The translations under genes and the position numbers were made by a program. A stretch of 5,508 bases of DNA, from contig CADBTX010000055.1 of assembly GCA_902797705.1 (NCBI GenBank), positions 1-5,508 on the forward strand, read 5' to 3'. Shown one piece after another: positions 1-5,508 of this stretch. Position 1 is the stretch's first letter; each line of letters starts with the position of its first letter. Under the pieces are notes generated by a model. It was not told the DNA's origin, did no database searches, and worked only from the letters and a program-made list of their open reading frames with translations. Origin of the DNA: an uncultured Lachnospiraceae bacterium (GTDB lineage: Bacteria > Bacillota > Clostridia > Lachnospirales > Lachnospiraceae).

Positions 1-1584
1 CGCTCCGCCCACAACCTTTTCTTCAAAGATGAAGGGCTTCTCCATATCTCCGCTGGGCTCAAAAATGATCTTAACATCACCGAACTGGCCATGTCCGCCG
101 GTCTGCTTCTTATATCTGCCCTGTACATCAGACCTGCCCTTAATGGTCTCACGATAAGCAACCTTGGGAGTGGAAAGCTCTATCTGAACCTTGTACTCAC
201 TCTCCAGCTTAGCCTTTACAACGTCTATCTGCTGGTCGCCGATACCGTAGAGCAGTGTCTGGCGGTTAAGCGAATCATTCACGTTCTTTAAGGTAAGATC
301 CTCAGCACACATCTTCGCAAGGGCCTGTGAGATCTTGTCCACATCAGCCTTACTTACAGGCCTGTAACGCACAGCCGTATAAGGTGTGGAGATCATAGGC
401 TTTCCGAACCTTATGGCTGTTGACTTTGTTCCAAGGGAATCTCCGGTCTTGGTAACAGCCAGCTTCGCAAAAGCGCCGATGTCACCGGCATGGAGCTCCG
501 AAATCTCGATAGCCTTATTTCCGCAAAGGGTGTAGAGTTTTCCAGTCTTCTCTTCCGTATCCTCATTTACGTTATACAGAGCATCTCCGCTCTTTATAAC
601 ACCGGAGCAGACCTTGAAAAGAGAATACTTACCGATGAAGGGATCGATGATGGTCTTCCATACAATGGCGGTCTTCGGCTTTGAGAAGTCATAGTCAGCT
701 TCAAAGATCTCGGAACTTGCAGTATCGATACCTGCCATTTTCCTTCCTTCGGGACTGGGAAGATACTTCACGCAGTCATCAAGAAGGGTGTATACGCCGC
801 GGACAAGGGTATTGCTTCCCATGGTGATGGGAACGATGGTTCCGTCACAAACACTGGTGTGAAGCGCAGCTCTGATCTCGGCTTCGGAGAATGTATCTCC
901 GCCGAAATACCTGTCCATAAACTCCTCGGATGTCTCTGCAACGGCTTCCATAAGGGAATCCCTGTATGTCTGGAGATTTTCCATGGAATACTCGGGGATC
1001 TCACACTCCTCGGCCTGACCCTTGTCATTCCAGCGGAAGGCCTTCTCAGCCACTACATTTACATATCCAACAAATTTCTCGTTTTCCCTGATGGGGAAAT
1101 GGAAGGGTGCTATCTTTTTTCCGTAGAGGTCCGTAAGCTCCTCAAGAACATTCTTGAATGAAGAATTATCAATATCCATATTTGAAACATAGATCATTCT
1201 GGGAATATTGTATTTGTCGCAGAGATCCCATGCCTTCTTTGTTCCGGTCTCAACCCCTGCCTTTCCGTTTACGACGATGATGGCAGATGCTGCAGCAGTA
1301 GCCGCTTCTTCAACTTCTCCAACAAAATCAAAGAATCCGGGAGTATCCATGATGTTGAGCTTTGTATCCTCCCACTCAATGGGGATAAGGGATGTGCTTA
1401 TGGAAAACTTCCTCTTCTGCTCTTCCTTGTCATAATCGCTGATGGTGTTTCCATCGTCGATGGTTCCCAGTCTCGTTGTAAGCCCCGAAAGATTAGCCAT
1501 CGCTTCCACGAGGCTTGTCTTACCGGAGCCGCCGTGGCCCAGGAGCGCAATGTTACGGATCTTGTCTGTCGTGTAAACCTTCAT
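1..1584 (-). CDS. EF-G-like translational GTPase (paralogue of elongation factor G), C-terminus cut off by window edge
   Basis: 528 codons read without a stop from ATG at 1584 to base 1; the family is about 690 residues, so roughly 160 residues (most of domain IV and domain V) lie outside. Domain order matches EF-G: G domain (about 1-285) with P-loop GHGGSGKT (16-23), DTPGFFDF (80-87) and SNMD (134-137); domain II from about 305; domain III with GIGDQQIDVV (447-456); start of domain IV with TGGHGQFG (495-502). It is not ordinary FusA. The switch II histidine of DTPGH is Phe84, the G4 NKxD is SNMD, the switch I RGIT is RKFS (58-61), and the domain III GMGELHLD is changed. The N-terminus closely resembles, from memory, an EF-G paralogue of gut Bacteroides. 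The expected role is ribosome binding and translocation or a specialised variant of it; real GTPase activity is uncertain. It has its own promoter and a GGAGG site, separate from the aromatic operon. Family assignment is firm, exact function is not. Confidence 0.93.
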   Translation of the reverse strand, partial: MKVYTTDKIRNIALLGHGGSGKTSLVEAMANLSGLTTRLGTIDDGNTISDYDKEEQKRKFSISTSLIPIEWEDTKLNIMDTPGFFDFVGEVEEAATAAASAIIVVNGKAGVETGTKKAWDLCDKYNIPRMIYVSNMDIDNSSFKNVLEELTDLYGKKIAPFHFPIRENEKFVGYVNVVAEKAFRWNDKGQAEECEIPEYSMENLQTYRDSLMEAVAETSEEFMDRYFGGDTFSEAEIRAALHTSVCDGTIVPITMGSNTLVRGVYTLLDDCVKYLPSPEGRKMAGIDTASSEIFEADYDFSKPKTAIVWKTIIDPFIGKYSLFKVCSGVIKSGDALYNVNEDTEEKTGKLYTLCGNKAIEISELHAGDIGAFAKLAVTKTGDSLGTKSTAIRFGKPMISTPYTAVRYRPVSKADVDKISQALAKMCAEDLTLKNVNDSLNRQTLLYGIGDQQIDVVKAKLESEYKVQIELSTPKVAYRETIKGRSDVQGRYKKQTGGHGQFGDVKIIFEPSGDMEKPFIFEEKVVGGA

Positions 1585-1593
1585 ACGGAAAAT

Positions 1594-1600
1594 ACCTCCA
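1594..1600 (-). promoter_or_regulatory. Strong ribosome binding site of the EF-G-like gene
   Basis: The transcribed strand reads TGGAGGT, a near-perfect Shine-Dalgarno sequence, with about 10 bases between GGAGG and the ATG at 1584. It fixes that ATG as the start; the protein then begins MKVYTTDKIRNIALLG, with the first G-domain strand in the expected place. Confidence 0.85.
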
Positions 1601-1614
1601 AAATTATTATTAGG

Positions 1615-1641
1615 ATGCGCGAAATGTACCCCGCCGCGCAC
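1615..1641 (-). other. GC-rich stem-loop at the 5' end of the EF-G-like mRNA leader
   Basis: The arms at 1635-1641 (GTGCGCG) and 1615-1621 (CGCGCAT) pair as six Watson-Crick pairs plus one outer G-U pair, enclosing a 13-base loop. From the predicted promoter, transcription would begin near 1644, so the hairpin would sit at the extreme 5' end of the message, about 15 bases upstream of the ribosome binding site. Such 5'-terminal hairpins are known to stabilise mRNAs in bacteria; a regulatory role here is inference. There is no T-tract after it, so it is not an intrinsic terminator. Confidence 0.5.
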
Positions 1642-1650
1642 TTTCATAAT

Positions 1651-1679
1651 ATTCTACCAAAGAAATGTCATATTAACAA
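1651..1679 (-). promoter_or_regulatory. Sigma-A-type promoter of the EF-G-like gene
   Basis: On the transcribed strand there is TTGTTA (1674-1679, 4 of 6 matches to TTGACA), an exact 17-base spacer, and TAGAAT (1651-1656, 5 of 6 matches to TATAAT). The surrounding sequence is AT-rich and the predicted start lies near 1644, giving a leader of about 60 bases. This is the best promoter match in the gap between aroA and the EF-G-like gene. Confidence 0.68.
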
Positions 1680-1728
1680 TAGATTTTGGTGATTTTCAAC
1701 GATAGAAAAGAGAGGGGAAAGAAGACAG

Positions 1729-1750
1729 AAAAAGAGGATGCAGTCATCCC
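1729..1750 (-). terminator. Possible intrinsic terminator overlapping the aroA stop codon
   Basis: The transcribed strand reads GGATG, loop ACTG, CATCC, then TCTTTTTCT. The stem is five pairs plus an outer G-U pair, and its 5' arm includes part of the aroA TGA. The stem is short for a terminator, but it is followed at once by a five-T run and a pyrimidine-rich stretch down to about 1702, and a new promoter lies just downstream. Termination here is plausible but may be only partial. Confidence 0.42.
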
Positions 1751-3054
1751 ATAAGACTGTCGAGATCCTTGTAAAAACCGGGATATGAAATGCCGACGCA
1801 GGCACTGTCCCTGATATCCACAGGCTGCACGCTCTCACTGATTAGAGCGGCAACAGAAAAACTCATGGCGATACGGTGATCCTTTGCGGTGTCTATTACC
1901 GCATGATGCAATGGACTTCCTCCGTGGATCACCATTCCGTCGTCCCGTGCCTCGGCAGAAGCCCCCATGGCATTGAGATTACCTACGGTAAGGCTTATCC
2001 TGTCGGATTCCTTGACTCTGAGCTCAGAAGCGTCCTTTATCACAGTATCTCCCTCTGCTCCGGCAGCAACAACTGCTATTAGCGGTATCTCATCGATAAG
2101 AGCGGGAATGATATCTCCGCCGATAGTGGTTCCTTTGAGCTCCGGAGAATAATTGACAAGAATGTCAGCACACTTTTCTCCGGTTTCATAACGCACGTTC
2201 TCAACAGTGATATCCGCCCCCATGTCCATAAAAACCTTAAGGATCCCGTCTCTTGTGGGATTGATACCCACATTCTTAAGCATAACCCGGGAGCCGGGAA
2301 TTAAAAGAGCAGCTCCGATAAAAAATGCGGCGCTGGAAATATCCCCGGGAACTTTCACCGTCATGCCCTTAAGCTCCCGGCCCGGTCTTACCGATGTTCT
2401 GGTATCCTCTGCAGAACCGGCTGTAATATCTGCCCCAAAGGCCTTAAGCATGAGTTCCGTATGATTTCTGGAAAGAGAGGGTTCGATAACACTCGTTTCA
2501 CCATCTGCGTAGAGACCGGATAAGAGAATGGCGGATTTCACCTGGGCCGAAGCAACCCTGGTCCGTATAACCCCGCCGTGAAGCTCCCCTTTGCCTATAA
2601 CAAGAGGCAGACGGTCATCATCATTCATGGAAGCTATGGATGCCCCAAGTGTGGACAGGGGCTCGATCACTCTTTTCATGGGGCGCTTCGACAGCGACTC
2701 GTCCCCGATAAGCACTGTTTCAAAATCCTGTCCGGCAAGGATCCCCGAAATGAGCCTTGTGGTAGTACCGGAATTACCGCAGTCCAGGGAAGAGCCGGGC
2801 TTACTCAGGCCGTGGAGCCCTTTCCCGTGGATAAGGATAAAATCCCCTTCTCCGTCACTGCCCTCTTCTATCTCTATACCCATGGCCTTAAAGCAGTTCA
2901 TGGTGGAGATACAGTCCGCACTCTTCAAAAAGCCCCTGACAACGGTGTCACCATTTGCCAGAGCCCCGAACATAATGCTCCTGTGGGATATGGACTTATC
3001 CCCCGGGACAACGATCTCGCCCCTCAGGGGTTTGGTTGCATGTGTTATCTTCAT
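1744..3054 (-). CDS. aroA: 3-phosphoshikimate 1-carboxyvinyltransferase (EPSP synthase)
   Basis: Cytosolic enzyme of the shikimate pathway that joins phosphoenolpyruvate to shikimate-3-phosphate, releasing phosphate and giving EPSP. The protein is complete at 436 residues, the usual length. Visible motifs are GDKSISHR (18-25, with the active-site Lys20), GNSGTTTR (93-100, PEP site), GDESLSKRPM (117-126), SAQVK (169-173), RNHTE (196-200), NPTR (265-268), DEIPL with catalytic Asp321, RVKESDR (346-352, with Glu349) and DHRIAM (392-397). The set RxHxE, GDKS, SAQxK and NxTR is the signature commonly used for class II EPSP synthases, as in Bacillus, rather than the E. coli type. The ATG lies 3 bases after the tyrA stop, with AGGA 8 bases upstream inside the tyrA end, so translation is probably coupled. 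A possible terminator overlaps the stop codon. Confidence 0.97.
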   Translation of the reverse strand: MKITHATKPLRGEIVVPGDKSISHRSIMFGALANGDTVVRGFLKSADCISTMNCFKAMGIEIEEGSDGEGDFILIHGKGLHGLSKPGSSLDCGNSGTTTRLISGILAGQDFETVLIGDESLSKRPMKRVIEPLSTLGASIASMNDDDRLPLVIGKGELHGGVIRTRVASAQVKSAILLSGLYADGETSVIEPSLSRNHTELMLKAFGADITAGSAEDTRTSVRPGRELKGMTVKVPGDISSAAFFIGAALLIPGSRVMLKNVGINPTRDGILKVFMDMGADITVENVRYETGEKCADILVNYSPELKGTTIGGDIIPALIDEIPLIAVVAAGAEGDTVIKDASELRVKESDRISLTVGNLNAMGASAEARDDGMVIHGGSPLHHAVIDTAKDHRIAMSFSVAALISESVQPVDIRDSACVGISYPGFYKDLDSLMG

Positions 3055-3057
3055 TGA

Positions 3058-4155
3058 TCAGTTCCTGCTGAATATCTTATAGCCCTTCTCCATCAGATCC
3101 GCGATAGCAAGAGCCATGGACTCCCTGTCGTAAAACTCTATCCTGAGAGCACCTTCTTCATATATCCTGTTATGAACTATCCCGATATTCTTTAGAGAGA
3201 TACCGTGGGAGGAAAGGATGGTGGCCACAATGGCAATGGCTCCGGGTTCATCCTCCACGTCAAGATGCATAACATACGATTTTTTTATAGGACCAAGCGG
3301 CGCATCCTGTACGGAATCCCTGTAATTCTTAGCATCCTCGAAGGTTTCCCTCAGTGTTTCCCCGTCCCCTTCACCTATGGAATCCCGGAGACTCTTCAAC
3401 ATATCTATATACTTGTCCATGAGCTCCAGCATATGCTCCGGATTCTCAAGACAGATCTGCTGCCACATCACGGGGTCGGAGGAAGCAATACGGGTGATAT
3501 CCTTAAATCCTCCGGCTGCAATGGCCTTCATATACTGTTCCGGGGAATCCTCCTTTTCAACCAGCCTTACAAGCGTATAGGCGATCATATGGGGCACATG
3601 GCTGATGGCTGCAGTGACCCTGTCATGCATGGATGGCTGTAACACCAGCGGGATCGCCCCAAGATCCTTCACAAGCTTTTCATAGCGTTCGATATGCTCT
3701 TTGGAGGCATTCTCTCCGGGAGTCAGGATGTAGTAGGCATTCTCGATAAGATGGTCGCTGGAATTCTTATATCCGGATTTCTCGGAACCCGCCATGGGAT
3801 GTCCTCCGATGAAAACCGCATCCTTCAGCTTCCCGGAAACCGCCTTATGTATCACGTTCTTCACCGAACCCACATCCGTAAGAATGGTGTTTTCCGTAAG
3901 ATAGGGCTCCAGTTTTTTCAGATATCCGATATTGGTCTCCACGGGAGCACATAAAAAAATAAGATCGCAGTCCCTGAAGCTGTCATCCAGCTCCAGGGTA
4001 CCGTGATCTATTATCCCTTCTTTAAGAGCAGCGTCCAATGTCCCACTGGACCTGTTAAGCGCTGTGATATATGCATCTGGAAAAACCCGGCGGATATTCT
4101 TTGCAATGGAACCGCCTATAAGCCCAAGGGCGATAAATCCAACCTTTAAGCTCAC
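3058..4155 (-). CDS. tyrA: Prephenate dehydrogenase with C-terminal ACT domain
   Basis: Oxidatively decarboxylates prephenate to 4-hydroxyphenylpyruvate with NAD(P)+, the committed step to tyrosine; cytosolic. The protein has 365 residues: an N-terminal Rossmann domain beginning VGFIALGLIGGS (5-16), an all-helical dimerisation domain, and an ACT domain (about 293-365, with DEPGAIA at 302-308) that probably senses an amino acid such as tyrosine. Family motifs are TDVGSVK (93-99), GHPMAGSEKSG (118-128) and HDRVTAAISHVPH (177-189); likely catalytic residues are Ser97, His119 and His186, with Arg222 a candidate substrate-binding residue. The start is GTG: an in-frame TGA lies four codons upstream and the first beta strand begins at residue 4, so no other start fits. 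That GTG overlaps the stop of the upstream microprotein (GTGA), with a purine-rich GAGGAG site inside it. The first glycine of the dinucleotide-binding GxGxxG is Ala9. There is no fused chorismate mutase. Confidence 0.96.
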   Translation of the reverse strand: MSLKVGFIALGLIGGSIAKNIRRVFPDAYITALNRSSGTLDAALKEGIIDHGTLELDDSFRDCDLIFLCAPVETNIGYLKKLEPYLTENTILTDVGSVKNVIHKAVSGKLKDAVFIGGHPMAGSEKSGYKNSSDHLIENAYYILTPGENASKEHIERYEKLVKDLGAIPLVLQPSMHDRVTAAISHVPHMIAYTLVRLVEKEDSPEQYMKAIAAGGFKDITRIASSDPVMWQQICLENPEHMLELMDKYIDMLKSLRDSIGEGDGETLRETFEDAKNYRDSVQDAPLGPIKKSYVMHLDVEDEPGAIAIVATILSSHGISLKNIGIVHNRIYEEGALRIEFYDRESMALAIADLMEKGYKIFSRN

Positions 4156-4283
4156 TTCTCCTCTTCATCCCTTCTGGATTCAACGTATGCCACGCTGGCA
4201 ACCACTGCGATCATTATCCCAACGGCGATGAGCGCCATACAGACAAAAGCAGATAAAGCAACTACAACTCCGGTATTTAACAT
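4152..4283 (-). CDS. 43-residue single-pass membrane microprotein, translationally coupled to tyrA
   Basis: I do not recognise a family. The reading frame runs from ATG at 4283 to TGA at 4152-4154. After MLNTG comes an unbroken hydrophobic stretch from about residue 6 to 33, enough for one membrane helix, then a charged tail VESRRDEEEK. The two arginines next to the membrane suggest a cytoplasmic C-terminus; there is no signal-peptidase motif that I trust. Support for a real gene: an AAGGAG site 8 bases before the ATG, a coherent membrane-protein composition, a position filling the gap between two genes of the same strand, and a four-base GTGA overlap with tyrA. It contains one Tyr, one Phe and no Trp, so it is not an aromatic attenuation leader peptide. 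It could be a small regulator or partner of a membrane protein, or serve mainly to deliver ribosomes to tyrA. Confidence 0.72.
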   Translation of the reverse strand: MLNTGVVVALSAFVCMALIAVGIMIAVVASVAYVESRRDEEEK

Positions 4284-4291
4284 TTCTGAAA

Positions 4292-4297
4292 CTCCTT
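4292..4297 (-). promoter_or_regulatory. Ribosome binding site of the membrane microprotein
   Basis: The transcribed strand reads AAGGAG, followed by 8 bases and the ATG at 4283. The spacing is near ideal, and nothing else downstream of it uses this site, which is the main reason to accept so short a gene. Confidence 0.75.
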
Positions 4298-4331
4298 ATA
4301 TCCTGAATCTACCCTATATATACCATCAAAT

Positions 4332-4757
4332 TCAGTTCTTCTTCGTCTGGCCCATAAGGCTCGTAAGCTCGTCCCTCTCTTCTTCCTCGGTCTTCGGTAT
4401 ATTACCCTCCTTATCGGCATAGTCCTGATAAGTCTCATATACCGCTATCCTGCAGGAATCCGACTCCGGCATGCCAATAAATACGCCGCCGTAAATATGT
4501 CCGCCCTCCGTGTGGCTGACTCTTACCACATTGATAAAGGCAGGAATGATATCTCCTGTCCATATCTTGATGTTCGCCTTGTAGATGGTCCCGTTCTCCA
4601 GCTCCTGCTCGGAAATAAAACCGACTCCGGCAGTGGAGATATCAAGAACCTCCACGGGGATCCCGATGCCGTCAGCATCATCCACCCTTGTCATAAAAAG
4701 CTTGATACTAAGGGTATGTCTCTTGTACTTTCTTCTGTTCAGATCTATATCAGCCAT
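4332..4757 (-). CDS. Single-domain PilZ protein, predicted c-di-GMP binder
   Basis: A soluble protein of 141 residues with one PilZ domain (about residues 5-112) and a charged, probably flexible tail (about 119-141). Both ligand motifs are intact: RxxxR as Arg9-Arg13 within RRKYKR, and DxSxxG as Asp39, Ser41, Gly44 in DISTAGVGF. The later GGVFIG segment fits the last barrel strands. PilZ domains bind cyclic di-GMP and pass the signal to a partner, often in motility, exopolysaccharide or transcription control; the target here cannot be read from the sequence. The start is the ATG at 4757; a TTG four codons upstream is also open but forms part of the Shine-Dalgarno sequence. It is the first gene after the promoter at 4792-4820 and lies 48 bases before the microprotein, in the same direction as tyrA and aroA, so co-transcription is likely. 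Confidence 0.88.
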   Translation of the reverse strand: MADIDLNRRKYKRHTLSIKLFMTRVDDADGIGIPVEVLDISTAGVGFISEQELENGTIYKANIKIWTGDIIPAFINVVRVSHTEGGHIYGGVFIGMPESDSCRIAVYETYQDYADKEGNIPKTEEEERDELTSLMGQTKKN

Positions 4758-4761
4758 AATG

Positions 4762-4767
4762 CCCTCC
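4762..4767 (-). promoter_or_regulatory. Ribosome binding site that sets the PilZ start
   Basis: The transcribed strand reads GGAGGG, 4 to 5 bases before the ATG at 4757. The alternative TTG at 4769 overlaps this site and has no comparable site of its own, so the ATG is preferred. Confidence 0.75.
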
Positions 4768-4791
4768 AAAAATAAAAAACCTTCGATGACT

Positions 4792-4820
4792 ATTATATGC
4801 TATTAAAGTAAAAAGCACAA
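4792..4820 (-). promoter_or_regulatory. Sigma-A-type promoter of the PilZ-tyrA-aroA unit
   Basis: On the transcribed strand there is TTGTGC (4815-4820, 3 of 6 matches to TTGACA), a 17-base AT-rich spacer, and a perfect TATAAT (4792-4797). The predicted start is near 4785, leaving a leader of about 28 bases that ends in the GGAGGG site. The leader is too short for a riboswitch or T-box, so I see no aromatic amino acid attenuation at this point. Read-through from queA is also possible. Confidence 0.68.
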
Positions 4821-4838
4821 ACCCCGTATTACAGGTCT

Positions 4839-5508
4839 TCAGATAATGAGCATGGCATCCCCGAAGGAAAAGAACCTGTAGCGCCTTTCAATGGCCTCAT
4901 GGTACGCCTTAAGAACCCTGTCCCTCCCAGCTAGAGCGGATACCAGCATAAGCAGAGTGCTCTCCGGAAGGTGGAAATTGGTGATGAGACAGTCCAGGAC
5001 CTTAAAATCATATCCGGGATAGATAAAGATATCCGTTTCCTCTCCTGATGTGGGAATCACCCTTCCGTTTTCATCGGCAGCGGACTCCACTGTCCTGCAG
5101 CTCGTGGTACCTACGCAGAATATCCTTCCCCCGGAAGCCTTTACGCCATTGATGGTATCTGCCGCCTCTTTTGAAACAACGTAGAACTCCTTATGCATGT
5201 GGTGGTCAAGCACGTTTTCCTCTTTCACCGGCCTGAAAGTCCCAAGCCCCACATGAAGAGTAACATACGCGATTTTTACCCCGGACTCCCTGATCTCATT
5301 CAGGAGTTCCTTTGTAAAATGCAGTCCGGCAGTAGGTGCAGCGGCGGATCCGTCATATTTTGCGTATACCGTGTTATACCTGTCCCTTTCCTTAAGCTTA
5401 TGGGTTATATAGGGAGGAAGCGGCATTTCACCCAATCTGTCCAGTATCTCTTCGAAGATACCTTCAAACTCAAAGCGCACTATCCTGTTTCCCTCTTCAG
5501 CGAGGGAC
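4839..5508 (-). CDS. queA: S-adenosylmethionine:tRNA ribosyltransferase-isomerase, N-terminus cut off by window edge
   Basis: Queuosine pathway enzyme: it transfers and isomerises the ribosyl part of SAM onto preQ1 at the wobble position of GUN-anticodon tRNAs, giving epoxyqueuosine. 222 C-terminal residues are present; the family is about 340-355, so about 120-130 residues are missing. The frame is open to the right edge, so the GTG at 5480 is internal. Conserved stretches, numbered from the first visible residue, are MPLPPYI (28-34), APTAGLHFT (57-65), [12 protein letters not shown] (83-94), DHHMH (101-105), [11 protein letters not shown] (132-142), [11 protein letters not shown] (160-170), [18 protein letters not shown] (174-191) and [10 protein letters not shown] (212-221). 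The C-terminus ends right after this last block, as in many Gram-positive QueA proteins. Its job is unrelated to the downstream aromatic genes, and a separate promoter lies between them. Confidence 0.97.
   Translation of the reverse strand, partial: SLAEEGNRIVRFEFEGIFEEILDRLGEMPLPPYITHKLKERDRYNTVYAKYDGSAAAPTAGLHFTKELLNEIRESGVKIAYVTLHVGLGTFRPVKEENVLDHHMHKEFYVVSKEAADTINGVKASGGRIFCVGTTSCRTVESAADENGRVIPTSGEETDIFIYPGYDFKVLDCLITNFHLPESTLLMLVSALAGRDRVLKAYHEAIERRYRFFSFGDAMLII

Noticed and set aside
768..1028. Minus-strand open frame of 86 codons
   Set aside because: It is an out-of-frame reading of the EF-G-like gene, which is conserved across this whole stretch.
2578..3082. Two plus-strand open frames of about 160 codons opposite aroA
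   Set aside because: They lie wholly antisense to a strongly conserved EPSP synthase, overlap each other in different frames, show no recognisable domain, and their composition follows the codon pattern of aroA read backwards.
3205..3642. Plus-strand open frame of 145 codons opposite tyrA
   Set aside because: Antisense shadow of a conserved gene with no recognisable domain.
4152..4283. Microprotein as an attenuation leader peptide for tyrosine or phenylalanine
   Set aside because: It has only one Tyr, one Phe and no Trp, there is no terminator or antiterminator pair before tyrA, and its stop overlaps the tyrA start.
4758..4769. TTG start four codons upstream of the PilZ ATG
   Set aside because: The TTG overlaps the GGAGGG ribosome binding site that serves the ATG at 4757, and the extra residues are outside the domain.
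4822..4835. Small hairpin just after queA as an intrinsic terminator
   Set aside because: The stem is only about five pairs including one wobble pair, and the T-run comes about 8 bases too late; it also overlaps the -35 box.
4758..4838. T-box or riboswitch upstream of the PilZ-tyrA-aroA unit
   Set aside because: The leader from the predicted transcript start is about 28 bases, too short for either structure.
5478..5480. GTG as a possible start of a shorter queA
   Set aside because: The frame is open to the window edge, the upstream residues continue in frame, and the family needs about 120 more N-terminal residues.

Overview
The window looks like a chromosomal housekeeping segment from a Gram-positive anaerobe of the class Clostridia, most likely Lachnospiraceae (Butyrivibrio or a relative). 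This rests on protein flavour, strong GGAGG-type ribosome binding sites, a mid-range GC content by eye, and an EF-G-like paralogue of the type seen in gut anaerobes. The species is an inference. Every gene I can support lies on the minus strand, so transcription runs from high to low coordinates.

In transcription order: (1) The 3' two-thirds of queA (4839-5508) enters from the right edge; it encodes the SAM-dependent enzyme that builds epoxyqueuosine on tRNA. (2) An 80-base gap carries a good sigma-A-type promoter (TTGTGC, 17-base spacer, TATAAT). (3) A compact four-gene unit follows: a single-domain PilZ protein, a 43-residue membrane microprotein, tyrA (prephenate dehydrogenase with a C-terminal ACT domain) and aroA (EPSP synthase). 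The microprotein stop and the tyrA GTG start overlap by four bases (GTGA), and tyrA and aroA are 3 bases apart, so these three genes are probably co-translated. (4) A short stem-loop with a T-rich tail overlaps the aroA stop codon and may end the unit. (5) A second promoter (TTGTTA, 17-base spacer, TAGAAT) drives an EF-G-like GTPase gene that runs off the left edge. Its leader would begin almost at once with a GC-rich hairpin.

TyrA and AroA act on different arms of aromatic amino acid synthesis. AroA makes EPSP on the way to chorismate, and TyrA turns prephenate into 4-hydroxyphenylpyruvate, the tyrosine precursor. The PilZ protein keeps both c-di-GMP-binding motifs, so a second-messenger sensor is the first gene of what looks like an amino-acid operon. 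The microprotein is a single predicted membrane helix of unknown function.

The points most worth a second look are the EF-G paralogue with substitutions in several GTPase motifs, the membrane microprotein coupled to tyrA, and the PilZ gene leading this operon. I see no RNA genes, insertion sequences, CRISPR arrays, phage genes or large repeats.
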